A stretch of DNA of 64,000 nucleotides from Promicromonospora iranensis (GCF_028994805.1 NZ_JAJQQP010000014.1:62001-126000); one strand, 5' to 3'; numbered from the stretch's first letter, positions 56,171-64,000 are shown. The notes: generated from the sequence alone by a model not told the origin. Program-made: numbers and translations.

Positions 56171-57376
56171 CTACTGTACCCGCTCGTCGAGGCGGTCCGC
56201 ACCGATAGGCGGTGTGACGCCGATCGGCGGCTGCGTGCGGCGCGGCCGGTAGACCACCTGGACGTGGAACACGAACCGCAGCAGGAACGCCACGACGAGC
56301 GTCACCGCCTGCACGAGCACCGGCCACATGCCCGTGAACTCGACCAGCCACCACAGCACGGGCAGGCGGATCGCCGCCTCGGTGCCGTTGAACGCGAACG
56401 AGTGCGCGAACCTCGACCAGACGCCGCGGCCCTCGCTCCGCAGGTCCCGGAACACGAACCGCTCCTGCAGCAGGAAGTTCGTCAGGATCGTCACGACGGC
56501 GGAGATCACCGCGCCCGCCACGTAGTGGACGCCCAGCCCGGTCAGGGCCCACAGGATGAGGATGTTGAGCACCGCGCCGAAGCCGCCGATGATCGCGAAC
56601 CGCGACATCCGCCCGAACCGCAGGGCCGCGAGCTGCTCGAGGTAGCGCAGGCCCGTCGTGAAGGTCGCCTTGGAGTGTCCGGCGTACCGCTCGCCGAACA
56701 CGAACGGCTCCTCCCCCACGGCCAGCGTGTTGCGGGTGAGGAGCTCCAGCAGGATCTTGAAGCCGCGCGGGTGCAGCGAGTCCAGGTCCAGCCGGTCCAC
56801 CCGCGTGGCGAAGAACCCGGTCAGCGGGTCGGTCACGTTGCGCAGCCGCACCGGGAACATCGACCGCGCGAGCAGCGCCGAGGCGATCGACACACCGTGC
56901 CGCCACCAGCCGTCCAGGCCCCCGGCGTCGCCGTCGCCCGTGTACCGGGAGGCGACGACGAGGTCCAGCCCCGACTCCCGTCCGCGCGTGACGAGCGCGG
57001 GCACGAGCTCCGGCGGGTGCTGCAGGTCGCCGTCCATGACCACTGCCCACTCGGTGGTCACGGTCCGCAGCCCGTCCACGACGGCACCGCTGAGCCCGCC
57101 CTGCGGCGTCTCGCGGTGCAGCAGGCGCACCGGGACGGGCGCGGTGGCCGCGACCTCACGGATCAGGTCGGGGGTGTCGTCCGTCGAGTCGTCGACGAAG
57201 AGGATCTCCGACAGACCGGGCGCCCCGACGGGAGCCGGGCCGCCCTCGGGGCCGTGCACGGCGCCCGAGGTGCGACCGTCGTCGGGCAGCACACCGAAGG
57301 CGGCGCACAGCCGCTCCGTGAGCACCCGGACGTTGGGCCCCTCGTTGAACGTGGGCACCACGACGGTGACGGTCAC
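56171..57376 (-). CDS. Family 2 glycosyltransferase fused to a GtrA-like membrane domain
   Basis: A 401-residue fusion. The N-terminal GT2 domain (about 1-240) resembles dolichol/polyprenyl-phosphate mannosyl or glucosyl transferases: VVVPTFNEGPNV, FVDDSTDDTPDLI and VVMDGDLQHPPELV, which carries the metal-binding Asp residues. The C-terminal GtrA-like domain (about 258-380) has four helices (RFAIIGGFGAVLNILILWAL). It loads a sugar onto a polyprenyl lipid and probably flips or presents it. GTG start follows GGGAGG. It interrupts the usual prs-rplY adjacency. A Pro/Ala/Gly-rich insert lies near residues 33-55. Confidence 0.9.
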   Translation of the reverse strand: MTVTVVVPTFNEGPNVRVLTERLCAAFGVLPDDGRTSGAVHGPEGGPAPVGAPGLSEILFVDDSTDDTPDLIREVAATAPVPVRLLHRETPQGGLSGAVVDGLRTVTTEWAVVMDGDLQHPPELVPALVTRGRESGLDLVVASRYTGDGDAGGLDGWWRHGVSIASALLARSMFPVRLRNVTDPLTGFFATRVDRLDLDSLHPRGFKILLELLTRNTLAVGEEPFVFGERYAGHSKATFTTGLRYLEQLAALRFGRMSRFAIIGGFGAVLNILILWALTGLGVHYVAGAVISAVVTILTNFLLQERFVFRDLRSEGRGVWSRFAHSFAFNGTEAAIRLPVLWWLVEFTGMWPVLVQAVTLVVAFLLRFVFHVQVVYRPRRTQPPIGVTPPIGADRLDERVQ

Positions 57377-57481
57377 TGACCCTCCCAGATCGTTGTCAAG
57401 ACACGGTCCTCCGTTGACCGTATCTGAGTCAAGAGTCAGACCGTATACCCAGACGGGTGCCCGGACGGACGCCCCGGCAGA

Positions 57482-58465
57482 TCAGGAGTTGCCGTCGAAG
57501 AGCGACGTCACCGAGCCGTCCGAGTGGACCTCGTTGATCGCGGACGCGAGCAGCGGTGCGATGGAGAGCACCTTGAGGTTCGGGAACCGGCGGTCGTCCT
57601 CGATCGGGAGGGTGTCGGTCACGACGACCTCGCGCGCCCCGCACTCCGTGAGCCGCTGCGCGGCCGGGCCGGACAGCACGCCGTGCGTCGCCGCGACGGT
57701 CACGGACTTGGCCCCGGCGGCCATGATGACCTTGACCGCCTCGGCGATGGTGCCGCCGGTGTCGATCAGGTCGTCCACCAGCACGCAGTCGCGGCCCTCG
57801 ACGTCGCCCACCACGCGGTTGGCCACCGACTGGTTGGGCCGCGTGACGTCGCGCGTCTTGTGCACGAACGCCAGCGGGCCGCCGCCCAGCTTGGAGGCCC
57901 AGATCTCGGCGACGCGGATGCGGCCGGCGTCCGGCGAGACGACGGTGACGTTCTCGACGTCCACGCGGGTGCGCACGTAGTCGACGAGGATCGGCATGGC
58001 CCACAGGTGGTCCACCGGCCCGTCGAAGAAGCCCTGGATCTGCGCGGTGTGCAGGTCCACGCTCATCAGGCGGTCCGCACCCGCCGTCTTGAACATGTCG
58101 GCGATGAGGCGGGCCGAGATCGGCTCACGGCCACGGCTCTTCTTGTCCTGCCGCGCGTAGCCGAAGAACGGCGCGACGACGGTGACGGAGTGCGCCGAGG
58201 CCCGCTTGGCGGCGTCGACCATGAGCAGCTGCTCCATGATCCACTGGTTGACCGGCATCGTGTGCGACTGCAGCAGGAACAGGTCCATGCCGCGCACCGA
58301 GTCGCTGAAGCGGACGTAGGTCTCGCTGTTCGCGAAGTCGTACGCGGACACGCCGAGCAGATCGATGCCCAGCTCCTTCGCGACGTTCCGCGCCAGCTCG
58401 GGGTGTGCCCGTCCCGATGCGAGGACGAGCGGATGACGGTTCGGGCCGGGAGCGATGCTGGACAT
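57482..58465 (-). CDS. prs: Ribose-phosphate pyrophosphokinase
   Basis: A 327-residue enzyme that makes PRPP for nucleotide, histidine and tryptophan synthesis. Motifs: SDSVRGMDLFLLQSH, the ATP-binding KRASAHSVTVVAPFFGYARQ, the catalytic loop RQDKKSRGREPIS, and the PRPP loop CVLVDDLIDTGGT near 220. Length is standard. Its ATG overlaps the glmU stop by one base (TGATG), so the two are co-translated. Confidence 0.96.
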   Translation of the reverse strand: MSSIAPGPNRHPLVLASGRAHPELARNVAKELGIDLLGVSAYDFANSETYVRFSDSVRGMDLFLLQSHTMPVNQWIMEQLLMVDAAKRASAHSVTVVAPFFGYARQDKKSRGREPISARLIADMFKTAGADRLMSVDLHTAQIQGFFDGPVDHLWAMPILVDYVRTRVDVENVTVVSPDAGRIRVAEIWASKLGGGPLAFVHKTRDVTRPNQSVANRVVGDVEGRDCVLVDDLIDTGGTIAEAVKVIMAAGAKSVTVAATHGVLSGPAAQRLTECGAREVVVTDTLPIEDDRRFPNLKVLSIAPLLASAINEVHSDGSVTSLFDGNS

Positions 58466-60105
58466 CAGTGGGACTTTCCTTCCTTGTCGGCCCCGGGTAC
58501 GGGGGCCAGGTCGGCCGGCTCGGCCTGGGTGGCCGCGGCCTGCGGGGCCACAGGGGCCCCGGCAGCATTCTGCTGGGCAAGCTGACGCTGTGCCTGATCA
58601 CCGAGACCGGCCACCCGTCCGTGGGCGTTCGCTGCGGCGTCCGCCGCGGCCGTCCCCGGCCGACGACGAGCGACCCAGCCCTCGATGTTCCGCTGCTGCC
58701 CGGCCGTGACGCCGAGGGCGCCCGCGGGCACGTCCCGACGGATCACGGAGCCGGCGGCGGTGTACGCGCCGTCGCCCACCGTCACGGGTGCCACGAACAT
58801 GTTGTCCGCACCCGTGCGAGCGTGCGAGCCGATCACCGTACGGTGCTTGTGCACGCCGTCGTAGTTGACGGTCACCGACGCGGCACCGATGTTGGAGTGC
58901 TCGCCGATCGTGGCGTCACCCACGTAGGACAGGTGCGGCACCTTGCTGCCCGCACCGATCTCGGCGTTCTTCGTCTCGACGAACGTGCCGATCTTGCCCT
59001 TGCGGCCCAGGCTGGTCCCGGGACGCAGGTACGCGAACGGGCCGACGGACGCGCCCTCACCGATGACCGCGAGCGAGCCGTGCGTGCGGACGACCGTCGC
59101 GCCCACGCCCACCTCGACGTCGGTCAGCGTGGTGTCCGGGCCGATGGTGGCGCCCGTGCCGACCACGGTGGCGCCCTGGAGCTGCGTGTTCGGCAGGAGC
59201 GTGACGTCGGGAGCGAGCTCGACGTCGACGTCGATCCACGTCGTCGCCGGGTCCTGCACCGTCACGCCCGCGCGCTGCCACTCCTCGACGATGCGCCGGT
59301 TCATCTCGCGTGCCAGGACCGAGAGGGCCACCCGGTCGTTGACGCCCTCGACCAGCATCGGGTCGTCGGCGAGCAGCGCCCGCACGTGCAGGCCCTCGGT
59401 ACGCGCGAACGCGATGACGTCGGTCAGGTAGACCTCGCCCTGCGCGTTGCGGCTGTCGAGACCACCCAGACCGCGGCGCAGCGTGGCGGCGTCGAACACG
59501 TAGACCGACGAGTTGATCTCGCGGATCTCGAGCTGGTCCGCGCTCGCGTCCTTGTGCTCCACGATCTCGAGCACGTCGCCGCTGTCCGGCTCGCGGACGA
59601 TCCGGCCGTACCCGGTGGCGTCGGCGACCTCGGTGGTGAGGACGGTCACCGCGTTGCCGTCGGCGTGGTGCGCCGCGAGCAGCTGGCCGAGGGTGGCGCC
59701 GTCGAGCAGCGGGACGTCGCCCGCCACCACGACGACGGCGCCGTCGACGCCGTCGCCCACGGTCTCGCCGTCAGCGATGCCCGCGGCGGCCACGGCCGCC
59801 TGCGCCTTGGAGTCGAGCGCCGCGAGGGCGCACTGCACCGCTCGGCCGGTGCCGGGGATGTCGTCCTGGTCCACGAGGACCGCCCCGGGGTCGAGCTGCC
59901 CGACCGCCTCGGCGACCAGCTGACGCTCGTGCCGGACCACCACGGCCACCTGCAACGGCTCGAGCTCACGAGCGGCCGTCAGCGCGTGCCCGACCATCGG
60001 CTTGCCGCCGAGCGGGTGCAGGATCTTCGGCAACGCTGACTTCATGCGGGTGCCCTGGCCAGCGGCAAGAACGATGACTGCTGCCGGCTGAGGTGTCTCG
60101 GTCAC
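58465..60105 (-). CDS. glmU: Bifunctional GlcNAc-1-phosphate uridyltransferase/glucosamine-1-phosphate acetyltransferase
   Basis: A 546-residue enzyme that makes UDP-GlcNAc for peptidoglycan. N-terminal pyrophosphorylase domain (about 8-235) with VLAAGQGTRMKSALPK, and a C-terminal left-handed beta-helix acetyltransferase (about 255-480) with LRPGTSLGRKGKIGTFVETK and the catalytic His region SYVGDATIGEHSNIGA. A C-terminal tail of about 60 residues is rich in Ala, Gln and Pro, longer than in E. coli. GTG start. First gene of glmU-prs. Confidence 0.96.
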   Translation of the reverse strand: MTETPQPAAVIVLAAGQGTRMKSALPKILHPLGGKPMVGHALTAARELEPLQVAVVVRHERQLVAEAVGQLDPGAVLVDQDDIPGTGRAVQCALAALDSKAQAAVAAAGIADGETVGDGVDGAVVVVAGDVPLLDGATLGQLLAAHHADGNAVTVLTTEVADATGYGRIVREPDSGDVLEIVEHKDASADQLEIREINSSVYVFDAATLRRGLGGLDSRNAQGEVYLTDVIAFARTEGLHVRALLADDPMLVEGVNDRVALSVLAREMNRRIVEEWQRAGVTVQDPATTWIDVDVELAPDVTLLPNTQLQGATVVGTGATIGPDTTLTDVEVGVGATVVRTHGSLAVIGEGASVGPFAYLRPGTSLGRKGKIGTFVETKNAEIGAGSKVPHLSYVGDATIGEHSNIGAASVTVNYDGVHKHRTVIGSHARTGADNMFVAPVTVGDGAYTAAGSVIRRDVPAGALGVTAGQQRNIEGWVARRRPGTAAADAAANAHGRVAGLGDQAQRQLAQQNAAGAPVAPQAAATQAEPADLAPVPGADKEGKSH

Positions 60106-60139
60106 GAGTGCTCCGATCGGTGGGTTCGTCAGATCCGGA

Positions 60140-60214
60140 TGGCTCCGCCCCCAGGATTCGAACCTGGACTAAAGGCACCAAAAACCTCTGTGCTGCCGAT
60201 TACACCAAGGCGGA
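60140..60214 (-). tRNA. tRNA-Gln, anticodon UUG
   Basis: Minus strand. Acceptor TCCGCCT pairs with GGGCGGA-type 3' arm, discriminator G, and templated CCA (60140-60142). The anticodon arm is GAGGT-TTTTGGT-GCCTT with anticodon UUG. The T-arm is CCAGG-TTCGAAT-CCTGG. D-arm GGTGTAATCGGCAGC is typical of glutamine tRNA. It lies just upstream of glmU, a conserved location in this lineage. Confidence 0.95.
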
Positions 60215-60401
60215 CCGGGCGCGCGGGGGGCTCCGTCGTGACCCGAAGCGGGCGTGTGCCACCGTCGCACGTCCGTGAACAGTCTGCCAGGTCCCGGGGC
60301 ATGCCCTCGCCCGCGCCCCGCGAGTCGTCAGCCACATCCGCGTCCGGCCGAGCGCACCGCACCGACGCGTTCCGGACATGTCCCGAGCCGACCCGGACCC
60401 G

Positions 60402-60445
60402 TCCGGAACTGCCCCTCGGGCACTCCGGAACTGCCCCTCGGGCAC
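60402..60445 (+). repeat. Tandem 22-base duplication upstream of a TetR gene
   Basis: The 22-base unit at 60402-60423 (beginning TCCGGAACTGCCCC) is exactly repeated at 60424-60445, and a degenerate third copy starts near 60370. Each unit contains a TGCCC...GGGCA palindrome. The array ends 10 bases before the TetR start, so it probably is a duplicated operator for autoregulation. Confidence 0.6.
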
Positions 60446-60455
60446 AATGAACACC

Positions 60456-61094
60456 ATGGCCGCCGACAACCGACGCACCCACCGACCTCGCATGACGGCC
60501 AGTCAGCGCCGTGAGCAGCTCCTCGCGGTGAGCCGCGGGCTGTTCGCCGGGAAAGGCTTCGAAGGCACGAGCGTCGAGGAGATCGCGGCGCGTGCCGAGG
60601 TCTCCAAGCCCGTCGTCTACGAGCACTTCGGCGGCAAGGAGGGCATCTACGCCGTCGTCGTGGACCGCGAGGTGCAGGCACTGACCACGGCGCTGACCGG
60701 GGCGCTCGGTTCGGGTGGCCACCCGAAGGTGCTCCTGGAGCGCACGGCGCTCGCCCTCCTGGACTACATCGAGTCGTCCGAGGACGGTTTCCGCATCCTC
60801 GTGCGCGACTCCCCCGTGGCGCAGGCGACCGGCACGTTCTCGAGCCTGATCGGAGACGTCGCCACCCAGGTCGAGGCGATCCTGGAGCCGCAGCTCCGGC
60901 AGAACGGCCTCGAGACCAAGGCCGCCCCGCTCTACGCGCAGATGCTGGTCGGCATGATCGCGCTCACCGGCCAGTACTGGCTGGACGCGCGCAGCCCCCG
61001 GAAGACCGAGGTAGCGGCTCACCTCGTCAACCTGGCGTGGAACGGCCTGCACAACATGGAAAAGAAGCCGGCGCTGACCAAGCACTCGCGCTGA
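60456..61094 (+). CDS. TetR/AcrR-family transcriptional regulator
   Basis: A 212-residue repressor. Helix-turn-helix at about 15-60: RREQLLAVSRGLFAGKGFEGTS, then EIAARAEVSKPVVYEHFGGKEG. The C-terminal helical ligand domain (about 75-205) is of the type seen in many actinobacterial fatty-acid or stress regulators. ATG at 60456 is chosen; an ATG 9 bases upstream is also possible, and the 26-codon extension covers the tandem repeat. It is not close to an obvious target. Confidence 0.88.
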   Translation: MAADNRRTHRPRMTASQRREQLLAVSRGLFAGKGFEGTSVEEIAARAEVSKPVVYEHFGGKEGIYAVVVDREVQALTTALTGALGSGGHPKVLLERTALALLDYIESSEDGFRILVRDSPVAQATGTFSSLIGDVATQVEAILEPQLRQNGLETKAAPLYAQMLVGMIALTGQYWLDARSPRKTEVAAHLVNLAWNGLHNMEKKPALTKHSR

Positions 61095-61149
61095 GGCGGA
61101 GAGCGCGAACAGGCTGATGTGCCGTCAATACCGGCACCACTGCCACCCC

Positions 61150-61235
61150 GCGCCCGAAATGTCCTTGCAAGAGCATGCAAGTGTGCGTGGGGCGCATCTA
61201 TTCTTGCGTGAGAGCAAAAAGAGTGCGCTCTGCAT
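61150..61235. other. AT-rich gap with short repeats after the TetR gene
   Basis: The 61095-61240 stretch is clearly less GC-rich than its surroundings. It contains TTGCAAGAGCATGCAAGTG near 61165 and AGAGC...GCTCT near 61212-61232. No gene is supported. It may hold the TetR terminator or a small RNA. Confidence 0.3.
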
Positions 61236-61241
61236 TTATAT

Positions 61242-61281
61242 AACGAACACCCCTCGCGAAAAGTCGCGAGGGGTGTTCGTT
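61242..61281. terminator. 18-bp perfect hairpin with AAAG loop
   Basis: Arms AACGAACACCCCTCGCGA (61242-61259) and its exact complement (61264-61281) enclose AAAG. It lies 57 bases downstream of the 27-residue peptide gene on the minus strand. It can also end the TetR transcript from the plus strand. Confidence 0.9.
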
Positions 61282-61337
61282 CAGCTGGGGATGCTACTTG
61301 TGCCGCTGCGGCATATCGCTAACGGCGTTGCTGCAGG

Positions 61338-61421
61338 TCAGAGACCCAGCAGGCAGAGGATCTGCTCGACGGTGTAGCCAAGGTTGTGCAGCAGGTCCGA
61401 GAGAATGTCGACAACAGTCAT
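61338..61421 (-). CDS. 27-residue hydrophobic peptide with its own promoter and terminator
   Basis: ATG at 61421 with GGAAGGAA 7 bases upstream encodes 27 residues, too short for routine calling. It begins MTVVDILSDLL and ends QILCLLGL; a Gly-Tyr lies in the middle and the single Cys is five residues from the end. The pattern is amphipathic, alternating hydrophobic and acidic or polar residues, without a basic signal-peptide start. A promoter-like TTGCAG-17-TAATGT lies 72 bases upstream and an 18-bp terminator 57 bases downstream. No modification or export gene is adjacent. It is not a recognised family; a signalling, membrane-active or toxin-like role is possible. Confidence 0.55.
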   Translation of the reverse strand: MTVVDILSDLLHNLGYTVEQILCLLGL

Positions 61422-61492
61422 GGTGCTATTCCTTCCAGAAAACGGGAATCACAGGATGATCACCTGCGAGCGGAACAGTGTTCGCGTTCCAT

Positions 61493-61521
61493 ACATTAAG
61501 CACACGACACGGACTCTGCAA
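61493..61521 (-). promoter_or_regulatory. Promoter-like elements for the 27-residue peptide
   Basis: On the minus strand TTGCAG (61516-61521) and TAATGT (61493-61498) are 17 bases apart, close to a sigma-70-type consensus. The predicted leader is about 65 bases and contains the GGAAGGAA ribosome site. The whole region 61430-61560 is AT-rich for this genome. Confidence 0.5.
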
Positions 61522-61684
61522 CGGGAAATGGATATTCACCTTTAATGCGCGCCTTGTTTCACCCTGTGATAGTGGGTCAGGAATCGAAGCACGGTTCGCC
61601 CCAAAGCGGACATATCCTTGAACGGAGGTCAGCCCGGGAGGACGCCGGCCGAGGTTCCCCGACGTCGCACCTAGGCTGCGCCAC

Positions 61685-62338
61685 GTGACGTCTTCCGAAC
61701 ATCTCGCGATCGTCCGCACCGACTACGACGACATGGCCGACGCCTATACGGCGTTCGTCGGGGAAGCGTTCGCCAGCCGGCCGCTGAACCACGTCATGGT
61801 CCAGGCCTTCGCCGACCTGGTCCGGCAGGCCGGCGGCGGAGCGGTCGCCGACGTCGGCTGCGGGCCCGGGCACGTCACCGCGTACCTGCGGGACCGCGGC
61901 GTCGACGCGTTCGGCATCGACCTCTCGCCGCAGCTCGTGGCGATCGCTCGTGCGGCCCACCCCGGTATCCGCTTCGACGTCGGCGACATGGGTGCGCTCG
62001 AGGCCGCCCCGGGAAGTCTCGCCGGGGTGCTGGCGAACTACTCGATCATCCACACGCCGCCCGCCGTGCTGCCGACGACGCTGGCCGGGCTGAGCCGGGT
62101 CCTGGCGCCCGGCGGTCATCTCCTGGTGTCGTTCCAGGCGCTGGTCGGTGCCGGACCGGCTGCCGAGGCGTTCGACCACAAGGTGTCGCCCGCCTGGCGG
62201 TACTCGCCCGACCACGTCGCCGGGCTGTTGCGGGAGAACGGCGCGGACGAGGTGGCCCGCCTCGTGATCGCGCCGGACGAGGACCCGGTGCGCGGCTTCC
62301 CGCAGACGCATCTCCTCGCCCGCACGGCGGGCGGCTGA
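61685..62338 (+). CDS. Class I SAM-dependent methyltransferase
   Basis: A 217-residue methyltransferase. SAM-binding motif I is VADVGCGPGHVTAYL near 54-68; motif II is FGIDLSPQLV near 76; DVGDMGAL near 98 contacts the adenine; PGGHLLVSFQ near 140 is the post-motif strand. The acceptor is unknown. GTG start. It stands alone between the peptide locus and the convergent maleylacetate reductase. Confidence 0.88.
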   Translation: MTSSEHLAIVRTDYDDMADAYTAFVGEAFASRPLNHVMVQAFADLVRQAGGGAVADVGCGPGHVTAYLRDRGVDAFGIDLSPQLVAIARAAHPGIRFDVGDMGALEAAPGSLAGVLANYSIIHTPPAVLPTTLAGLSRVLAPGGHLLVSFQALVGAGPAAEAFDHKVSPAWRYSPDHVAGLLRENGADEVARLVIAPDEDPVRGFPQTHLLARTAGG

Positions 62339-62350
62339 CGCTCGCCAGGC

Positions 62351-63442
62351 TCACCAGGCGGCGACCAGCAGCTCCTCCACGCCGTCGGCCGTCACGGGCC
62401 GGGGGTTCGGGTACGGGTCGTCCGCCACCCGCTCCGCCACCTCGCGCAGGGCGGTGCGCGGCACGCCGAGCGCGCCGAGCGTCGTCGGGCCCTCGTGCCT
62501 CGCGGCGAGGGAGGCGACGGCGAGCGTCGGGTCGCCACCGGCGACGCGCGCCAGTCGCGCGGCGGTGTCCGGCGTCGCGACCAGGTTGAACCGCATGACG
62601 TGCGCCAGGAGCAGCGCGTGCAGCTCCGCGTGCGGCAGGCCGAAGGTCCCGCCGAGCGCGTGCGCGAGCTGGTGGTGCAGGCCCATCTGGGCCTGCGCCA
62701 GGCAGGCGCCCCCCAGCCACGCCGCCTCCTGCAACCGGCCACGGGCGACGACGTCGGACGGGCGGTCCAGCACCACGGGGAGCGCCGCCAGGATGCCGTC
62801 GGCGGACTCGACCGCGTACGCCCGGGTCGCCGCGCTCGCCCCGGTGTCCCACAGGGCCTCGACGGCGTGCGCCAGGGCATTGAGGGCCGAGGTCAGCGTC
62901 AGGCCGCGCGGCAGCGACAGCGTGAGCTCCGGGTCGTACACGACGGTGCCGGGAGCGAAGGCCGGGTCGCGCCGCGTCGTCTTGACGCCGTTCTCCGTCT
63001 CGCCGAGCACCGGCGTGGCCTCCGAGCCCGCGTAGGTGGTCGGTACCGCCACCTGGGGCATGCCGGTCCGGATGGCCAGCGCCTTCGACAGCCCGATGGC
63101 GGAGCCGCCGCCGATCGCGACGATCGCGTCGGCCCGGACCTCCCCGGCCAGTGCGAGCGCCTCGGCGGTCACCTCGACCGGCGTGTGCTGGGCCGGGCGC
63201 CCGAAGGTCGCGGCGTACCGCTCCCCCAGGGCTGCGGCCAGGTCCCGGGCCACCTCGGCCGACGACGGCGCCGCCACCAGCAGCACCCGCTGCGACCCGA
63301 GCCGCTCGACCTCGTCGGGCACGAGGAACCGTGCGCCCGGACCGTGCAGCACTCGACCGGCGAAGACCTGGTGCACCCTGATATCTGTTCCCACGAGGGC
63401 TGAGCCTACGGTCGCCGCGGCCCCGCTGATCACGAACGACAT
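62351..63442 (-). CDS. Maleylacetate reductase (iron-containing alcohol dehydrogenase fold)
   Basis: A 363-residue NAD(P)H-dependent enzyme that reduces maleylacetate to 3-oxoadipate at the end of hydroxyquinol or chlorocatechol degradation. The nucleotide motif IVAIGGGSAIGLSKALA is near 110, VPTTYAGSEATP near 133 is typical of this family, and metal-site His residues lie in LNALAHAVEALW and LHHQLAHALGGTFGLPHAELHA. ATG at 63442 has a weak ribosome site; an in-frame GTG at 63394 is an alternative. Divergent from a MarR gene, its likely regulator. Confidence 0.9.
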   Translation of the reverse strand: MSFVISGAAATVGSALVGTDIRVHQVFAGRVLHGPGARFLVPDEVERLGSQRVLLVAAPSSAEVARDLAAALGERYAATFGRPAQHTPVEVTAEALALAGEVRADAIVAIGGGSAIGLSKALAIRTGMPQVAVPTTYAGSEATPVLGETENGVKTTRRDPAFAPGTVVYDPELTLSLPRGLTLTSALNALAHAVEALWDTGASAATRAYAVESADGILAALPVVLDRPSDVVARGRLQEAAWLGGACLAQAQMGLHHQLAHALGGTFGLPHAELHALLLAHVMRFNLVATPDTAARLARVAGGDPTLAVASLAARHEGPTTLGALGVPRTALREVAERVADDPYPNPRPVTADGVEELLVAAW

Positions 63443-63464
63443 CGGACGGACCTGCTATCGAGAT

Positions 63465-63478
63465 TCTTGATGTCGAGA
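63465..63478. promoter_or_regulatory. MarR-type palindrome in the divergent promoter
   Basis: TCTTGATGTCGAGA is a near-perfect inverted repeat of the TCTTGAnnTCAAGA class often bound by MarR/OhrR-family repressors. It sits midway in the 55-base gap between the reductase and MarR starts, so one dimer could control both. Confidence 0.6.
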
Positions 63479-63497
63479 CATCCGGTAGCCTCTCGTC

Positions 63498-64000
63498 ATG
63501 GAGCACACAGGTCCCGCCGACGAGGTCGACCGCATCGTCGCCGCGTGGCACCACGTGCGCCCGGACCTCGCGCTCGAACCTCTCACGGTGTTCAGCCGCG
63601 TCTCCCGGCTCGCCCGGCACCTCGATCTCGCGCGGCGCACGGCCTTCGCGCGGCACAGCCTCGAGACCTGGGAGTTCGACGTGCTCTCCGCGCTGCGCCG
63701 CGCAGGTGAGCCGTTCCGGCTCTCGCCCGGCACGCTCGTCACGCAGACCCTGGTCACCAGCGGCACCATGACGAACCGGATAGACCGCCTGGAGTCGCGC
63801 GGGTTCGTGCAGCGGCACCGCTCCCCCGACGACCGCCGGGGGGTGCTGGTCCAGCTCACCGAGGAAGGGCTGGCACGGGTCGATGCGGCGATGAGCGACC
63901 TGCTGGACATCGAGGCCAAGGTACTGGCCGCCCTGTCCCCCGCGGAGCGCCCGCAGCTCGCGAACCTGCTGCGCACGGTCACGGCCCAGTTCGACGAGTG
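63498..64000 (+). CDS. MarR-family transcriptional regulator (3' end at window edge)
   Basis: A winged-helix repressor readable for 167 codons; the window ends on TG, so the stop is probably the next base. The winged helix is about 58-125: LETWEFDVLSALRRAGEPFRL, LVTSGTMTNRIDRLESRGFV and the wing HRSPDDRRGVLVQLTEEG. Length to this point is normal for MarR. Divergent from maleylacetate reductase with a shared palindrome, so it is likely to sense an aromatic pathway compound. Confidence 0.88.
   Translation, partial: MEHTGPADEVDRIVAAWHHVRPDLALEPLTVFSRVSRLARHLDLARRTAFARHSLETWEFDVLSALRRAGEPFRLSPGTLVTQTLVTSGTMTNRIDRLESRGFVQRHRSPDDRRGVLVQLTEEGLARVDAAMSDLLDIEAKVLAALSPAERPQLANLLRTVTAQFDE

Noticed and set aside
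58465-60105. Long plus-strand frames antisense to prs and glmU
   Set aside because: Shadow frames of well-recognised essential genes on the minus strand.
61117-61377. 86-codon plus-strand frame across the peptide locus
   Set aside because: It runs through the terminator hairpin, lacks a ribosome binding site and has no protein-like composition.

Overview
The window is high-GC DNA with strong Shine-Dalgarno motifs, frequent GTG and TTG starts and a typical actinobacterial gene order. Several blocks point to Micrococcales: eno-ftsB-DUF501-ppx, and mfd-pth-rplY-prs-glmU-tRNA-Gln. The large secreted carbohydrate-active enzymes suggest a Promicromonosporaceae or Cellulomonadaceae polysaccharide degrader, but the taxon is inferred from content, not from a marker-gene comparison. 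No phage, integrase, transposase, CRISPR array or rRNA operon is visible. No gene-free stretch exceeds about 300 bases.

Layout. 0-10 kb: GH15 hydrolase; an overlapping alpha/beta hydrolase-TetR-membrane protein operon; a Bax1-I membrane protein; an ABC-2 exporter pair; a large-subunit catalase; a 71-aa small protein. 10-15.6 kb: an ArsR-type regulator, a stand-alone ClpP facing a ClgR-like regulator, a UvrA-like double ATPase, a membrane-anchored alpha/beta hydrolase and an unusual tRNA with anticodon UAA. 15.7-23.2 kb: type II NADH dehydrogenase, a PadR/HAAS pair, and the conserved ppx-DUF501-ftsB-eno block. 23.5-35.4 kb: a 1371-residue secreted deacetylase-xylanase, a five-gene Dpp/Opp-type uptake operon, a class I amidotransferase and a cytoplasmic beta-lactamase-fold hydrolase. 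35.6-44 kb: an acyl-CoA synthetase broken by one TGA, kynureninase, a GH87-like beta-helix enzyme, and an amidohydrolase overlapping tryptophan 2,3-dioxygenase. 44-50.4 kb: a HipBA module, an orphan amino-acid binding lipoprotein, and mfd. 50.6-60.2 kb: acyltransferase 3, a decayed AraC regulator, a secreted M19-like dipeptidase, pth, rplY, a GT2-GtrA fusion, prs, glmU and tRNA-Gln. 60.4-64 kb: TetR, a separate transcription unit for a 27-residue peptide, a methyltransferase, maleylacetate reductase, and a divergent MarR gene running off the window end.

How the genes work together. The xylanase and the peptide-type importer form a secretion/uptake neighbourhood. Tryptophan 2,3-dioxygenase, the amidohydrolase and kynureninase would make a complete tryptophan-to-anthranilate route if the amidohydrolase is the missing formylkynurenine formamidase. 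Maleylacetate reductase with MarR is the end of an aromatic-ring degradation path. Mfd, UvrA-like, ClpP/ClgR, catalase and HipBA are stress or repair functions.

The most unusual non-coding feature is a set of long, near-perfect hairpins at gene ends. One family carries ACGCCGAGGTAG and supplies the identical last residues and stop (Thr-Pro-Arg-stop) of three unrelated genes. A second element, TGAGCGCGACCGTTGCG, occurs twice, 24 kb apart. Two genes are broken by single-base nonsense changes (TGG to TGA, and probably GAG to TAG). The 27-residue peptide gene with its own promoter, ribosome binding site and terminator is the best candidate here for something undescribed.
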